A stretch of 64,000 nt of DNA. Source: Varanus komodoensis. Lineage: Eukaryota > Chordata > Lepidosauria > Squamata > Varanidae. Below are positions 22,640 to 32,109 of the stretch, piece by piece. The stretch lies in NCBI RefSeq assembly GCF_004798865.1, contig NW_025336480.1, positions 21,594,154 through 21,658,153 of the forward strand. The letters run 5' to 3'. A program made the translations under genes and the position numbers. The number at the start of each line of letters is the position of its first letter. Position 1 is the stretch's first letter. The notes beneath the pieces are model-generated. The model had not been told where the DNA came from. It saw only the letters and a list, made by a program, of their open reading frames with translations, and ran no database searches.

Positions 22640-22765
22640 TTAATTTTCAATATTTATCCACCACTTTTCAACAAAACTTCTCAGACAGCTTTACAGGATA
22701 AATGTCCATGTAAAGTATAAATGTAAATTATAAAAGGTGACTTAAAATGCATTACACCTGAATGG
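22640..22765 (-). mobile_element. Possible L2-type tail, reversed
   Basis: CAATATTTATCCACCACTTT, AACAAAACTTCTCAGACAGC and TTTACAGGATAAATG follow the order of a reversed L2 tail ('tatttata.ccgcttttcagcaaaa...tctcaaagcggcttacaa'). The match is diverged and has no coding part. Confidence 0.35.
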
Positions 22766-22769
22766 TAAA

Positions 22770-23790
22770 TAGTGTCTCGCTATGATATAGGGGTTTTTAA
22801 AAGTAGATCTTGCACTCTCAATAAATGTATGGATTCATCCTTCTCCTGGTATCTACTCAGGTTTCGGCTGGCTTGTAGAGAGCCCCTCCCTGGAAGCAGC
22901 CATTGCCTTGCCACACACGCAACTGTCAGGATCAAAGCCCAGGCACTTCCCTTCCTGGTGATGCTGAGGAGCAGCATGGTTCGCCCTCCACGTGCCTTGC
23001 CTGCAAGACTAGGATCAGACAGGGACGTACGTGCAAGGCCTGGAGCATGGACAAGCGCACGGTGCAGCCAGAAGCCTTGGGCGGCTCTCTAAAAGGCTTC
23101 CTTGTGGTGCTCAGCCTTGCCACCGCAGTGTGGGCTTTTGTTGTGTTGCTGCTTCCAGTTCTGCCTTTGGCTTGGGCTGTGCCTTGCCTAAGTCTGACCC
23201 TGCCTTACTTAGAACCCGTTCCTTGTCCTCCCTGCCCTTGCCTTGCTCCTGATGCTGCTCAACCTCATTGGCATCCGTCCTCATGGACTGTGCCTTCTCT
23301 GACGGCCATGCTTTGCCTTGTTGGCAGTGACCTCGGTGTGTTTCTGGGCTGCCCTTGCCTCTGGCCCTCTTGCATCCCACAAAGACCTTCATCCTACTGC
23401 AGCACTCTGATCCCACTGGTTCAGCGGTGGCAGCCCAATTCCTGTGGCCTGGTGCTGACTACATCAGACTTTGGAAAAAGATCAGAGAAAAGCAGGACTC
23501 TTTCTTTCTCTACAATGTAAATCCCCACAAACAGTGCATCATGCCCGTTTTTGCCAATATCATATAGGAAGCCCAGATCTTTTCATTCCCCAGGACTGCC
23601 CTTGTCCCATGGACAATATGTGCTTGATGCTTCTACGGCTGCCTAGAAATGCTAGAGTATATTTACAGATGGGATACAAATGTTCTGAATGAATGAATGG
23701 GGTGCTGCAAAGGTACCTGTATTGAAGTGATTTGGGTTAATCATGCTTAGATAACTCTGTGTGTGTGTATGAGTTTGGGAGTGTGAGATT
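22770..23790. other. Unique stretch with CCTTG-rich segment
   Basis: The plus-strand frame at 22,903-23,520 (205 codons) is the longest uninterrupted frame in the window. Its composition (Pro, Leu, Cys, Trp, Ser) comes from repeated CCTTG and TGCC words between 23,100 and 23,380. It has no signal peptide at its start, no domain and no partner exon. I judge it a compositional accident. At 23,640-23,700 the words GATGGGATACAAATG and GAATGAATGAATGG recall a SINE or LINE tail. Confidence 0.35.
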
Positions 23791-23798
23791 AGTTTGCC

Positions 23799-23816
23799 TT
23801 TTTTTTTTTTTTTTTT
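23799..23816. repeat. (T)18 mononucleotide run
   Basis: Eighteen consecutive T residues are preceded by a GTGTGTGTGT patch at about 23,757-23,767. It may be the reversed A tail of a small insertion, but no body is visible beside it. Confidence 0.85.
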
Positions 23817-24084
23817 GAATGAGACGTAAGTCTAGGTCTTAACGATTCAAATCAGAATCATGTTAGAACATTCACTGTTCCAGCACACCGCGTCCCTGCA
23901 TAGAGGATGCAGCAACCCAGCGTGGGGCCACAAGAGTGCAGGAACGGGACTGAAAAGAACAGCCATGCAAGCAGCTTTGAATCTGTTCAGACAACCAAGG
24001 TTGTGGGGAGAGGATTGGGGTGTCCTGGAATGTGGATGCTGCATTGCACACTTAATGCAATAGTGTGAAACTTTGCTTATTTTA

Positions 24085-24250
24085 ATTCACTTTGGTGTTT
24101 GTTTACTTATTAAAGTATCTATAAACACCCTTTACCTTCAGTATCCCAGGACAGTGTATGATGCAAAGGACAATAAAAGCACATTAATATCCTCATAAAC
24201 ACAGAGATGCCGGCAGATAAATCAGACAAAATAAACCAGTTTAAAGTACA
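24085..24250 (-). mobile_element. Possible L2-type tail, reversed
   Basis: TTTACTTATTAAAGTATCTA, TAAACACCCTTTACCTTCAG, TATCCCAGGACAGTGTATGA and CAATAAAAGCAC resemble a reversed L2 3' end with the 'ccagggcagtgtac' word. Only the terminal part is present. Confidence 0.4.
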
Positions 24251-24410
24251 CAGTTACTTGTTAAGATCTATATTGTTGCAGAAATAATTTCAAACAAAAT
24301 CCCAGATATCCTATTACCCTGTGCTGAGTACGATCAAGGTGTGCCATTGCCCCTTGTTTTCATGACTCTTCTGAGGCTTTATAGAGCTTCTTCGTCATCA
24401 TTTTCATCAT

Positions 24411-24655
24411 GACAGCTAGTGTGGTGTAGTGGTGAGAGTTCTGGACTGGGACTCAGGTGATCTGGTTTCAAGACCTTCCTTGGCCATGGAGCCGACTGAG
24501 TGGCTTTGGGCCAGTCACAGGCTCTCTGTCTACCTACCATGGAGGGTTGTAGTTATAAGAATAAAGTGGGGAGGAGAACTTTGTAAGCTGCCTTGGAGTT
24601 TTGCAAGAGGAAAAGGTAGGTTATAAATGTACTAATAAATATATATATATATTGG
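24411..24655 (+). mobile_element. Sauria SINE, full-length
   Basis: The tRNA-derived head is clear: GCTAGTGTGGTGTAGTGGTG carries the A-box region, and GGTTTCAAGACCTTCC is the decayed B box. The middle reads GGCCAGTCACAGGCTCTCTG. The end, TTGTAAGCTGCCTTGGAGTT, leads to AGGTAGGTTATAAATG. The tail is ACTAATAAATATATATATAT, partly expanded into (AT)n. Transcription would be by RNA polymerase III from the internal boxes. Confidence 0.93.
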
Positions 24656-24666
24656 GGGAAAAAGAT

Positions 24667-24742
24667 ATATATTGAACAGAATTTAAAGCATCTATTACAC
24701 AGTAATATATTGAATGGAATTTAAAACATCTATTACACTGAG
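24667..24742. repeat. 38-bp tandem duplication beside the SINE tail
   Basis: Two copies of a 38-base unit (24,667-24,704 and 24,705-24,742) share ATATATTGAA, GGAATTTAAA-type and CATCTATTACAC words and differ at a handful of positions. The unit starts in the (AT)n end of the SINE, which suggests slippage from that tail. Confidence 0.8.
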
Positions 24743-25079
24743 TTCTGTATCTCAAACAATCACCCATCTACTATACCATAGTACAAATAAAGCTTGCATC
24801 AGAAGCAGACCATGGTCAAGAGGCAAAAACTTGTATTCAATACTGGCCCCCCACCAGTAGAACAAAAACTGATGGCTGGACAAATTTTCTCAGCTGTGAA
24901 TGACACCAATCCTTTGTGGTTATGAAGATCTTGAAGCAGGAGCTATTTAGGGTCCAAGGGTTGGTTTAGAATGTTTTCTCATTGTATCATTACATAATAA
25001 TAGTTTCATTCTGGAGCCCTGTATCTCTGCACACAGTTTGCAGATATACATTCCAGGTCCAGTCCTTGGCATCTGAAGA

Positions 25080-25172
25080 ACTTCAGTCAGAAGTCTATGT
25101 TGTGAACTGCCCAGAGAGCTTTGCCAATGGGGCAGCATAGAAATTAAATAAATAATAACTAATAAATAAGCA
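25080..25172 (+). mobile_element. L2-type LINE tail
   Basis: GTGAACTGCCCAGAGAGCTT, TGCCAATGGGGCAGCATAGA and AATTAAATAAATAATAAC give the standard L2 end: 'gtgaactgcccagagagc', then 'gggcagcatagaaat', then an AATA tail. Confidence 0.8.
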
Positions 25173-25174
25173 CA

Positions 25175-25630
25175 GAGTCCTTGAGAATTTGGAAGGCTGT
25201 TGCCGGTCAGAGCTGAGAATGGTGGTCTGGATGGCTAATGGTGTAAGGCAGGTTAAGACCCATATTCCAGCTACACAACAGGAGACTTAAACAGTTCCCC
25301 TCATCATAGCTAGATTTAGTAAAGATCAGAAGGTTTGCCTCCTCTCACATGCATCTACTTGGACCCTGAAGTCATTCTAGGAGGGTGCCATGGCCAAGTG
25401 AAATAGAGGTGACCACCTCTATTTTAGCAACCTTTGCTCCAAGCATTTAAAAAAAATGCCTTTTGGTTTTTAGGAGCTGTTCAGATCTTACTTTATTGTA
25501 TTTGAACTGCCCTTTCCTCCTGAGATAATGTCATTCGACCCTAAATAAAATCTGATGAAAACTATATAAAACAAATACATGGAGACCCCACTGGAAATGC
25601 AATAACTGAGCTCTGCTTGAATAAAACCAC
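25175..25630. other. Unique non-coding stretch
   Basis: This is single-copy sequence without recognised features, apart from a short A run near 25,448. Confidence 0.4.
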
Positions 25631-25631
25631 G

Positions 25632-25940
25632 GATCTGCTTGCGTAAAAAGGCCTTTGCCTACCTGCAGAAGGGCGGCAGAGGGAGGCCCAGCCCAGCCCC
25701 CTCAGCAGCGAGGTCTCAAGCTGGGAGCCACCACCAAGTGGGCTGTCCCTCACGTCACCTTGCATCAAGGGCACCTCTGATGGTGGCCGGACTGGGAGCA
25801 GGGCCTCTTCTTACGGCCTGGGCAGACAGGCTTGTGTGGAGGGGGAGTTCTTTCAGGCCACTGCATCCCAAGCCTTCTAGGCTGCACAGGTTGCGAGTGG
25901 CGCTTTGAATTCTGCCTGGAAATGGAAGGGCAGCCAGGCT
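25632..25940 (-). mobile_element. L2-clade LINE 3' region, reversed, GC-rich
   Basis: On the plus strand the order TGCGTAAAAAGGCCTTTGCC, CTGGGAGCCACCACCAAGTG, GACTGGGAGCAGGGCCTCTT, GAGTTCTTTCAGGCCACTGC and GCGCTTTGAATTCTGCCTGG, followed by GGCAGCCAGG, matches the reversed L2-type block also seen within 15,850-16,160 (there 'gctttgaactgggccc...ggcagccaatgc'). This copy belongs to a more GC-rich subfamily. No stop-free coding remains. Confidence 0.55.
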
Positions 25941-25944
25941 TCCC

Positions 25945-27320
25945 GTTGCAACAAAAGGGCTGCGTGCTTCCTGTCACTGGCTCCAGTCAGCTGTCTGGCT
26001 GCAGCCTTCTGGCCATCCGGGACACTTGCTGAAGATTTAAGATGTTTCTGCGAGCCAGCTGATTGGATTATCTTTGCTGTGGCGTGTTTGCTATTCTGGT
26101 TTCCTATTATATTTTAAAACATTTTTGTATAAGCTGCTTAAAGAACTATGGGGCAGAAAATCAGCAAACAAACATACAGTAATAGGCAGGGTTAAGGGCA
26201 TGCTTGGGATCTCCAAATATGCCATAACACATCCTGAAAAGGATCACTTTTAAATATTTAGAGGAATACAGTCTAGGAGAAGCTTTGTTGATTGATGAGC
26301 TTTCAGTCAAGCCAGACCCAAGTCTTAATTATTTTAAAGCACAGACATAAGCACACACAAGCAAATCTGATTGTTCTAGCTTTAATCAGATTGGAACGCA
26401 GGCAGGTCTGAGTCTGGAATGATGGTCTTCATTAGTAAACTGGCTAAAGTTGGACCATCATAAACTTACATTTGGGCCTTCATCCCAGGTAAATGTAAAT
26501 CTCCTCTCCTTCCTTAGAGAAGTCAGCCACCAGAATTTAGAGTACTTCCACAGCTAATAGACAAGATGCATATTAGGTGGTGGGTGTTTATTACTTTTAC
26601 ACATCAAGAAAACAGCTTTCAGAGACCATCATGCTGAGCTGGACCAGGGACCAATTTCATGCTGCGTGAACACTCTGAAATAAATGAATGAATGAATAAA
26701 TGAAAACAAGAGTGATGTGGTCGAATCAATCTATCTTTAAATCTCCAGACTTGGTTTTTGTAGCAACAGCAGCAACACACTGGAGTTTGGGTTAATATCT
26801 TTTTGATCCATGCAGATTCACAGGGCTTACTTAAAGCTTAAGGCACTTTTGAATTGACAGAAACCGATGACAACGGGCTCCCCCAGAACCAAAGCTGCAT
26901 TTGTAATGGCTTCAGAACTGATGAGCAGTATTGATGGTCGGCCTTTCTGCTTTGGCTGCGTGCTTAATGAATTTGTAGTCGAAGAGGCAAGAACATATAT
27001 AAACAGAGCATGGTACAAAAACATCTCGCTTGCCAGTTGAGCCCGAGAATCAAATGCTCCATTACATTATTTGTTTTAGGAAGGAAACTATAATTTATCC
27101 CTACAATTAAATCAAATGCAGATGTTTTGCCTTCCAAATTATGCAGAGTATTTATGACATTCACATTTCTTTCTCTGGTTTAGCAAAGGCATCTGAGCAA
27201 CATTGCAGGGGGCTCCAGCTGGGTGCAAAGTCAGCGGCATGAAATATTGTGCTGGATTTGTCCCAAGGCAGAGGTGTGAAGCTGCTGGTATTAGTAACAT
27301 GGAGTGCAGAAGAGCCTTCC
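25945..27320. other. Unique stretch with short GAAT repeat
   Basis: The sequence is single-copy apart from AAATGAATGAATGAATAAATG at 26,680-26,702, probably the remnant of a LINE tail (GTGAACACTC just before it). Frames of 60-70 codons are featureless. Confidence 0.4.
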
Positions 27321-27324
27321 ACAA

Positions 27325-27420
27325 ACCAGTGCCCTCTGAAAGTCTTGAACTACAACTCCCAGCATCCTGCAGGCAGCCATGTGAGTTGTAGTCTAACACA
27401 TCAGGAGACACCAGCCTCAC
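27325..27420. repeat. Palindromic MITE-like repeat, copy 1
   Basis: CCAGTGCCCTCTGAAAGTCT, AACTACAACTCCCAGCATCC, GAGTTGTAGTCTAACACATC and AGGAGACACCAGCCTCAC fit a roughly 100-bp family. Its two halves are inverted copies: 'ccaacctggtgccctccagatgtt..actacaactcccatc...' and its complement. The arms pair over most of their length, as in hAT-like MITEs. Confidence 0.6.
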
Positions 27421-27559
27421 ATTTTACTCACCATCTTGAGTAGCACTGTGAGGTGTTACGGCTGCCAGCGAAGCCTTTTTCCAGGCCATACTGGAGCAGT
27501 GGAACTCCAGTTCTAAAGCACTGAGGCCAACCCCTTTCCTGGCTGTTCTGAAGCACACT

Positions 27560-27706
27560 GCTGAAGCCTTTTGGGCTTGTTAGTGCTTTGAATTCAGCAC
27601 TTAGTTTTGAATATTTTGCCTTGCTTTCAATGCTGCTGTTTGTGGTCTTATGCAGTTTTTAAATTGTTTTTATGTCTTTCTTAATTTTAAGTTGCCTTGA
27701 GAGTCT
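27560..27706 (+). mobile_element. L2-type 3' UTR
   Basis: A T-rich segment, ATTTTGCCTTGCTTTCAATG and TTTAAATTGTTTTTATGTCT, ends in TTAAGTTGCCTTGAGAGTCT. This is the L2-like '...aagccgccttgag.gtct' word just before where the AATA tail would be. The tail position is occupied by the GGAAA array. Confidence 0.5.
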
Positions 27707-27753
27707 GGAAAGGAAAGGAAAGGAAAGGAAAGGAAAGGAAAGGAAAGGAAAGG
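27707..27753. repeat. (GGAAA)n pentanucleotide array
   Basis: There are about nine uninterrupted GGAAA units, ending in GGGAAC. The array sits exactly where a LINE tail is expected, so it probably grew from an A-rich tail. A looser relative (GAGGAAAGGAAAAGAAAGG) lies at 31,036-31,054. Confidence 0.95.
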
Positions 27754-27754
27754 G

Positions 27755-28270
27755 AACTTTTGGTCATGTTCCCAGCAGGGGACTCTCAATCACTTGATTT
27801 GAATGGCTTAAGGCATCCACAGAGGCTGTTGCATTGTGCTGGGTACCTGTTTGCTGTGGTATCATGCAAACCCAGAAGGCAGGAGGGTTACACAACCCTC
27901 AAACAAACCATTATTTGTTTTAGGGTGATACATTTTTGGATGAAAGAGAACATGAAACAAATGTCAACAAGAAAATAAAACAAGTAGGGCTTTTTTGGAG
28001 AATGGGTAGGATATTCAGCTATGAATATTCAGCACAGTTCAATTGGTGAGCTTATTATATATGAGACAAATTTTTATAATTTATATTTATTTATAAATAA
28101 ATATATTAATTTGGTTGTTGTTGATGATTATATTAATTATTACTAATTAACTTATTAGCATGGTGGTAGAGTTTGCAGCACAAATTAAAACTTATTTAGG
28201 AAGAAGGGAAATGGGTTCTAGATAAGATTCTGGACAGGTTAAATATGAGGCTGGGCGTAATTAAACCAAG
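27755..28270. other. AT-rich unique stretch
   Basis: The sequence is very AT-rich between 28,070 and 28,170, with repeated TTATTTATAAATAAATATATT words but no clean repeat unit. A 93-codon frame at 27,697-27,978 begins within the pentanucleotide array and is not a gene. Confidence 0.4.
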
Positions 28271-28274
28271 TGTC

Positions 28275-28400
28275 AGGCATAGGCATAAATAGCTTACCCC
28301 TGTGCTGGATCAGACCAGTCCATGGTCATAACACAATATAATACTTAACAAAAATATAGGAAGAGCTGTGTTGGGTCAAACCAAAGGCATGACTGGATAT
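28275..28400 (-). mobile_element. CR1-family 3' UTR scrap, reversed
   Basis: CCCTGTGCTGGATCAGACCA and, about 60 bases later, GAGCTGTGTTGGGTCAAACC both match the reversed CR1 3' end word 'gccctgctggatcagaccaa'. The word appearing twice suggests two overlapping insertions or a local duplication. Confidence 0.4.
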
Positions 28401-28904
28401 GCCCATGGCTGTGATGAAATGTGTTTCTTTTAATAACAACTCTTACTACACATCAGCAATACAAGGAAGCAGGTCAGTATAGGTGACTGGATGACTGACT
28501 TAAATGACATAGTAAATTACTACATGGAAAATGGCGGCTTGATATTGGTTTCAGGTTGGGTCAAGCTAATGTGCAAAAGAGCAAAACCTGAGATCTGGAA
28601 GCTTCTTCTGACTTGAGTCCATAACAGATGGTGAGCTTTTTTTTTTTTTTTGCATTTGCTTTTTGCATGAAAATTGCTGTATATTTTGGTACCTATTTTT
28701 CCATATGCACATTCCTCTGTCATTGATTAAAGCATATTTCTGTGCCTTTTCTGAGTACACATTTTATGCACTTTTTGCAAATGGATAAATCCTGTCCAGC
28801 ACATTTTGTGGGGTCAAAGTAAAGAAATGTGCAGACTAACCTAGCAGACTGTGTCCAGGTCCATGTTCAGTCCAGAAGGTGCAAACTAGTAAATTCTGAT
28901 CAAA

Positions 28905-29068
28905 AATTATTTATTTATACATCCCTTGATGAGGCCAATGGATGATTTAGCTGGCAGCCATCACTACATCTTATAGCAGCAAATCCCATACTATAACTAA
29001 GTGTTGTGTGGAAAAAGTACTTCTCTTTATCTCTTTGAATCTCCCACCATTTAGCTTCTGAGGATGCG
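28905..29068 (-). mobile_element. CR1-family 3' UTR fragment, reversed
   Basis: GCCATCACTACATCTTATAG, CAGCAAATCCCATACTATAA and GTGTTGTGTGGAAAAAGTAC, then TTCTCTTTATCTCTTTGAAT and CTCCCACCATTTAGCTTC, match the reversed 3' UTR also present at 58,600-58,680 (GTTGTGTGAAAAAGTACTTC). The two copies are from the same subfamily. Confidence 0.65.
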
Positions 29069-29069
29069 A

Positions 29070-30340
29070 GATGGAAAACGGAGAAAAGGAGAAAAATGTC
29101 TTACTGTCCACTTTCTCCGTGTGATGCATAATTCTATGCACCTCTGCCATGTTCTGCCACTCTTGCCTTTTTTCCTAAAGTATAAAGCCCCTAGTGACAG
29201 TTTAACCATATTTTAAAAAGTTTCTACTGAGTATTCACAGACCCACATACTCCATTTGTGTCTTCCAGGCTTGAATCTCTCAACTCAGTCCCGGTTTGAG
29301 TTTCAGAAAAAAGACGAGCATTTGTGGTTATGTTGGGGGGCGGGGGATGGTGCTTTTGCTTCTCCAAATGACCACATGGAGCTTTTCTGTGCATGGAACC
29401 AAACTCAAAAGTATTTCCAGTCCCAACTGCATCTGCTACCTATCTTCTTGCTCACACCAGAAATATTGCAGCAATTTGCGGTTCCACCATGAGTGTTCCG
29501 AAGAGCCTGGTTTCAAGAGCCAGCTTAAGTCAAACCCAAATAGTTGTCTACTTGCTGTAGAGAAGGTAGTACGTTTCTGTGTGACTTATAGCAGTTTTAG
29601 TAAGAAAAATAATCGTTTTATCAGAGTAAAATTGAAAGCATGCACCTGCCACACAGGCTGTGATGCTTTATGTGTGGTGTTGAAAGCAAATTCCACAGCA
29701 AGCTTTTCAACTAAACTTGTTTAGCATGTGAATAATCATAAGTGTTCTATCCTTATTTCAGTCCACAGGATCAAATAACTATATAATTATTTCTGAATTT
29801 CCCCCATTAAAGTGAAAGCAGCTTGCACACAAGTACACATGCTTAGGATCACATTAAGGAAACTGGTATCTACTGAGAAAGATTAGAATGCTTTCTCTTG
29901 CATTTACTGTCTAATAACATTGCGTCTTGTTGCCTGGGAGATGTTTCAAGATAGGAAAAGATGAAAGGTTTTATTCATTATCCACAAAACCACACTGTGC
30001 CCCAATTCTGTTCCCTCCAGTATTGTAGCTGACAGTTTTGCATTTTATTCCAGGAAGATCCAGATTAGAACCCAAGTCACTGTAAGGCCATCTTTCCCTT
30101 CCCCTCTGTCCCCCTGAATGCCAAAGCCCCCTCGTTTTGGTCTTTCCAGTTCCTTTCTGTGAAAGGATTCCCATATAAGTATGATGTAAACCACACTGGA
30201 GAAACGGGCCCTTCTTTCTCTTCAGAAATATTCTGTCAAAGAGAGGCGTTCTGGACTCCACAATCAAGGAGAATGTGAATGAGGCTGTGGGGTGTGTATG
30301 CTGCAGAACCACATGAAGGCAGTTCTGTAAAAGTGTTTCA
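29070..30340. other. Unique non-coding stretch
   Basis: No repeat was recognised. The 142-codon frame at 29,296-29,724 has no start context or domain. The segment about 29,790-29,960 is balanced and repeat-free, but I cannot assign a role. Confidence 0.4.
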
Positions 30341-30343
30341 CTT

Positions 30344-30582
30344 AGAGGGCCAATGTAGTCTGGTGGTGAAAGTGCTGAACTGGGAACCCAGGAGACCTGG
30401 GTTCTAATCCCTGTTCATCCATGAAACTCCCTGGGTGGTTTTGGGCCAGTCACACTCTCTCATGTAACCTACCACACAGGGTTGTTGTTTTGAGGATCAG
30501 AGAGAGCTATGAAAGTCACCTTGGGCTCCTCACAAGAGGAAAATAGGCAGGCTATAAATTCAGTGCAATAATGATAACAATT
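30344..30582 (+). mobile_element. Sauria SINE, full-length, well preserved
   Basis: The head reads GGCCAATGTAGTCTGGTGGT and ACCTGGGTTCTAATCCC, with the B box GTTCTAATCC nearly intact. The body reads GGCCAGTCACACTCTCTC, CCTACCACACAGGGTTGTTG and TTGAGGATCAGAG. The 3' end reads CACCTTGGGCTCCTCACAAG, GCAGGCTATAAATTC, and the tail AGTGCAATAATGATAACAA. Confidence 0.93.
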
Positions 30583-30584
30583 CA

Positions 30585-30814
30585 TATGGAGACAGGCTCC
30601 TCCCACTATTGTATGACAGAAGTCACATAATTTGCTTGGTATGGTTCCTTTCCTCCAAGTGAGAGGATGCCATGTGCAGTTGGGGGCCTCCCTTTTTCAA
30701 AGGGAAAGCTGTCCAAGGGGGCTGAAGAGTAAGCAGAACGAGGAGGGAGCAGAGGGAAGCCACTTTTGTTTGCGAGCAGTATGGAATTATAGCCAATAAA
30801 AATGTTACACATTT

Positions 30815-30855
<41 letters not shown>

Positions 30856-31735
30856 AAGAACTTTCCCCTCCAGCCTTTTCTCCACCCAAAGCTCTTTGCC
30901 CATGCAACTGGGGAGCTGGTAATTTGGGTTGGAAAGGAGACCAAAGGAAACCCTGGGCCGGCCTCTTTTGTCCACTGTTCCTCTGCTCGGATGCGCAGTC
31001 TCCACAGGCTGTATTTTTATTGGCTTGTTTGTTTAGAGAGGAAAGGAAAAGAAAGGAAAGGAAGGCCCGGAGGTACGTGTGATGGGTGAGTTTGGCAGGA
31101 GCCCTGGTGTGAACTGTGCATCTTGTTCCCATACATGGAGAGAAGCGAGGGCTCCCAGGATCCCCTTCAGGCACCTGAAAGCCTAAGGGAATCAGGGGGA
31201 CCCACGACCAGCTCCGCTGTCATGGACAGCTGGCCTGGATGATTTCCACCCACTGGATGCAAGGGCAGCCCACGCAGTGGGTGCACCAGTGTGGAGCAGG
31301 GAGCGCTCTCCAGCACGACTTGGCAATCCCCCCCCCGCCCTACCCCCGGGCTTTCCACAAGTGAGGCAGTGAATATCAACCCGCTCTGGTTTCTACTGAA
31401 GGAGGGTGCTATTCGAGGCAAAGAGACTGTGGTTCTAGACAGCAAAGGTTCTCCAGACTTATTCCTTATGTGTCTCTAAAGATTTGTGTGCCCACCCAAC
31501 AAAAGTTACTTGGGCCTGAGTGAGCTTTAAATCAGTGGTGCCATTCCTAGCTAGCACTGCTGTTGCGAAGCTGAGGCCGGTGGATGACATGAGTCAGGTT
31601 TTCTCTTCTTGGTGGTGGTGTCCTCCTGCAGGCAGACGATCCTCACTGAGGCTCATCTGATGCGTCTCTTATAGTCCTTTCTGGACCAGGCAAAGACAAC
31701 TTACTTGTTTGGAGCTTTCCCATGTGCACTTTGAA
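30585..31735. other. Unique stretch around a CA microsatellite
   Basis: The minus-strand 183-codon frame at 30,623-31,174 runs through the CA array, giving repeated Cys-Val, and is not a gene. A GGAAA-like purine tract lies at 31,036-31,064. The C-rich run CCCCCCCCGCCC is at about 31,329-31,340. Confidence 0.4.
30819..30851. repeat. (CA)n microsatellite
   Basis: About sixteen uninterrupted AC dinucleotides follow TTTACAT and precede AGACAAAG. Confidence 0.95.
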
Positions 31736-31739
31736 TTAG

Positions 31740-31995
31740 CCCATTGCTTTCATGATTTTGTGGCTTCTGGTTTATTTATTTCGTTTATATTTTGACTTGT
31801 TGCATACTTCTGCAGCTTTATTTTGTTATATGCTGCAGCTGTTTTGGTGTTTTATCTGTATAACAGTTGTTTTAAAGTGATAATTTATGATTTTGTCCTT
31901 AAACAGTAGCTTGTTGTTTAGCCACAGTGAATTCTCTTGAGTAAAGTTGGGTAGAAATAGTCAAAATTTATAAATGAATAAATAAATAAACAAAC
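31740..31995 (+). mobile_element. L2-type 3' UTR with tail
   Basis: A T-rich body, TTTATTTATTTCGTTTATAT and CAGCTGTTTTGGTGTTTTAT, is followed by GCCACAGTGAATTCTCTTGA, GTAAAGTTGGGTAGAAATAG and the tail AATGAATAAATAAATAAAC. This is the L2-like 'gccac..tgaattc....ggtggggtagaaat' ending. Confidence 0.6.
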
Positions 31996-32109
31996 ATACA
32001 CACTTGAGCAGATCATTTTTTTCTATTTTTACACACAGATATGCATTGGGTAAGAGATTTCCATTTTTACATAACTGTTATTCAAATTTATATTGTCAGA
32101 AATGCCAAA

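Noticed and set aside
22903-23520. 205-codon open frame, the longest in the window
   Set aside because: The openness comes from CCTTG/TGCC-rich composition. It has no domain, signal peptide, sensible start context or splice partners, and overlapping frames are open too.
24411-24500. tRNA gene suggested by A- and B-box-like words
   Set aside because: The words belong to the head of a Sauria SINE, and no tRNA cloverleaf is present.
30623-31174. 183-codon minus-strand frame
   Set aside because: It is partly made of the CA microsatellite, read as alternating Cys-Val, so it is not a real protein.
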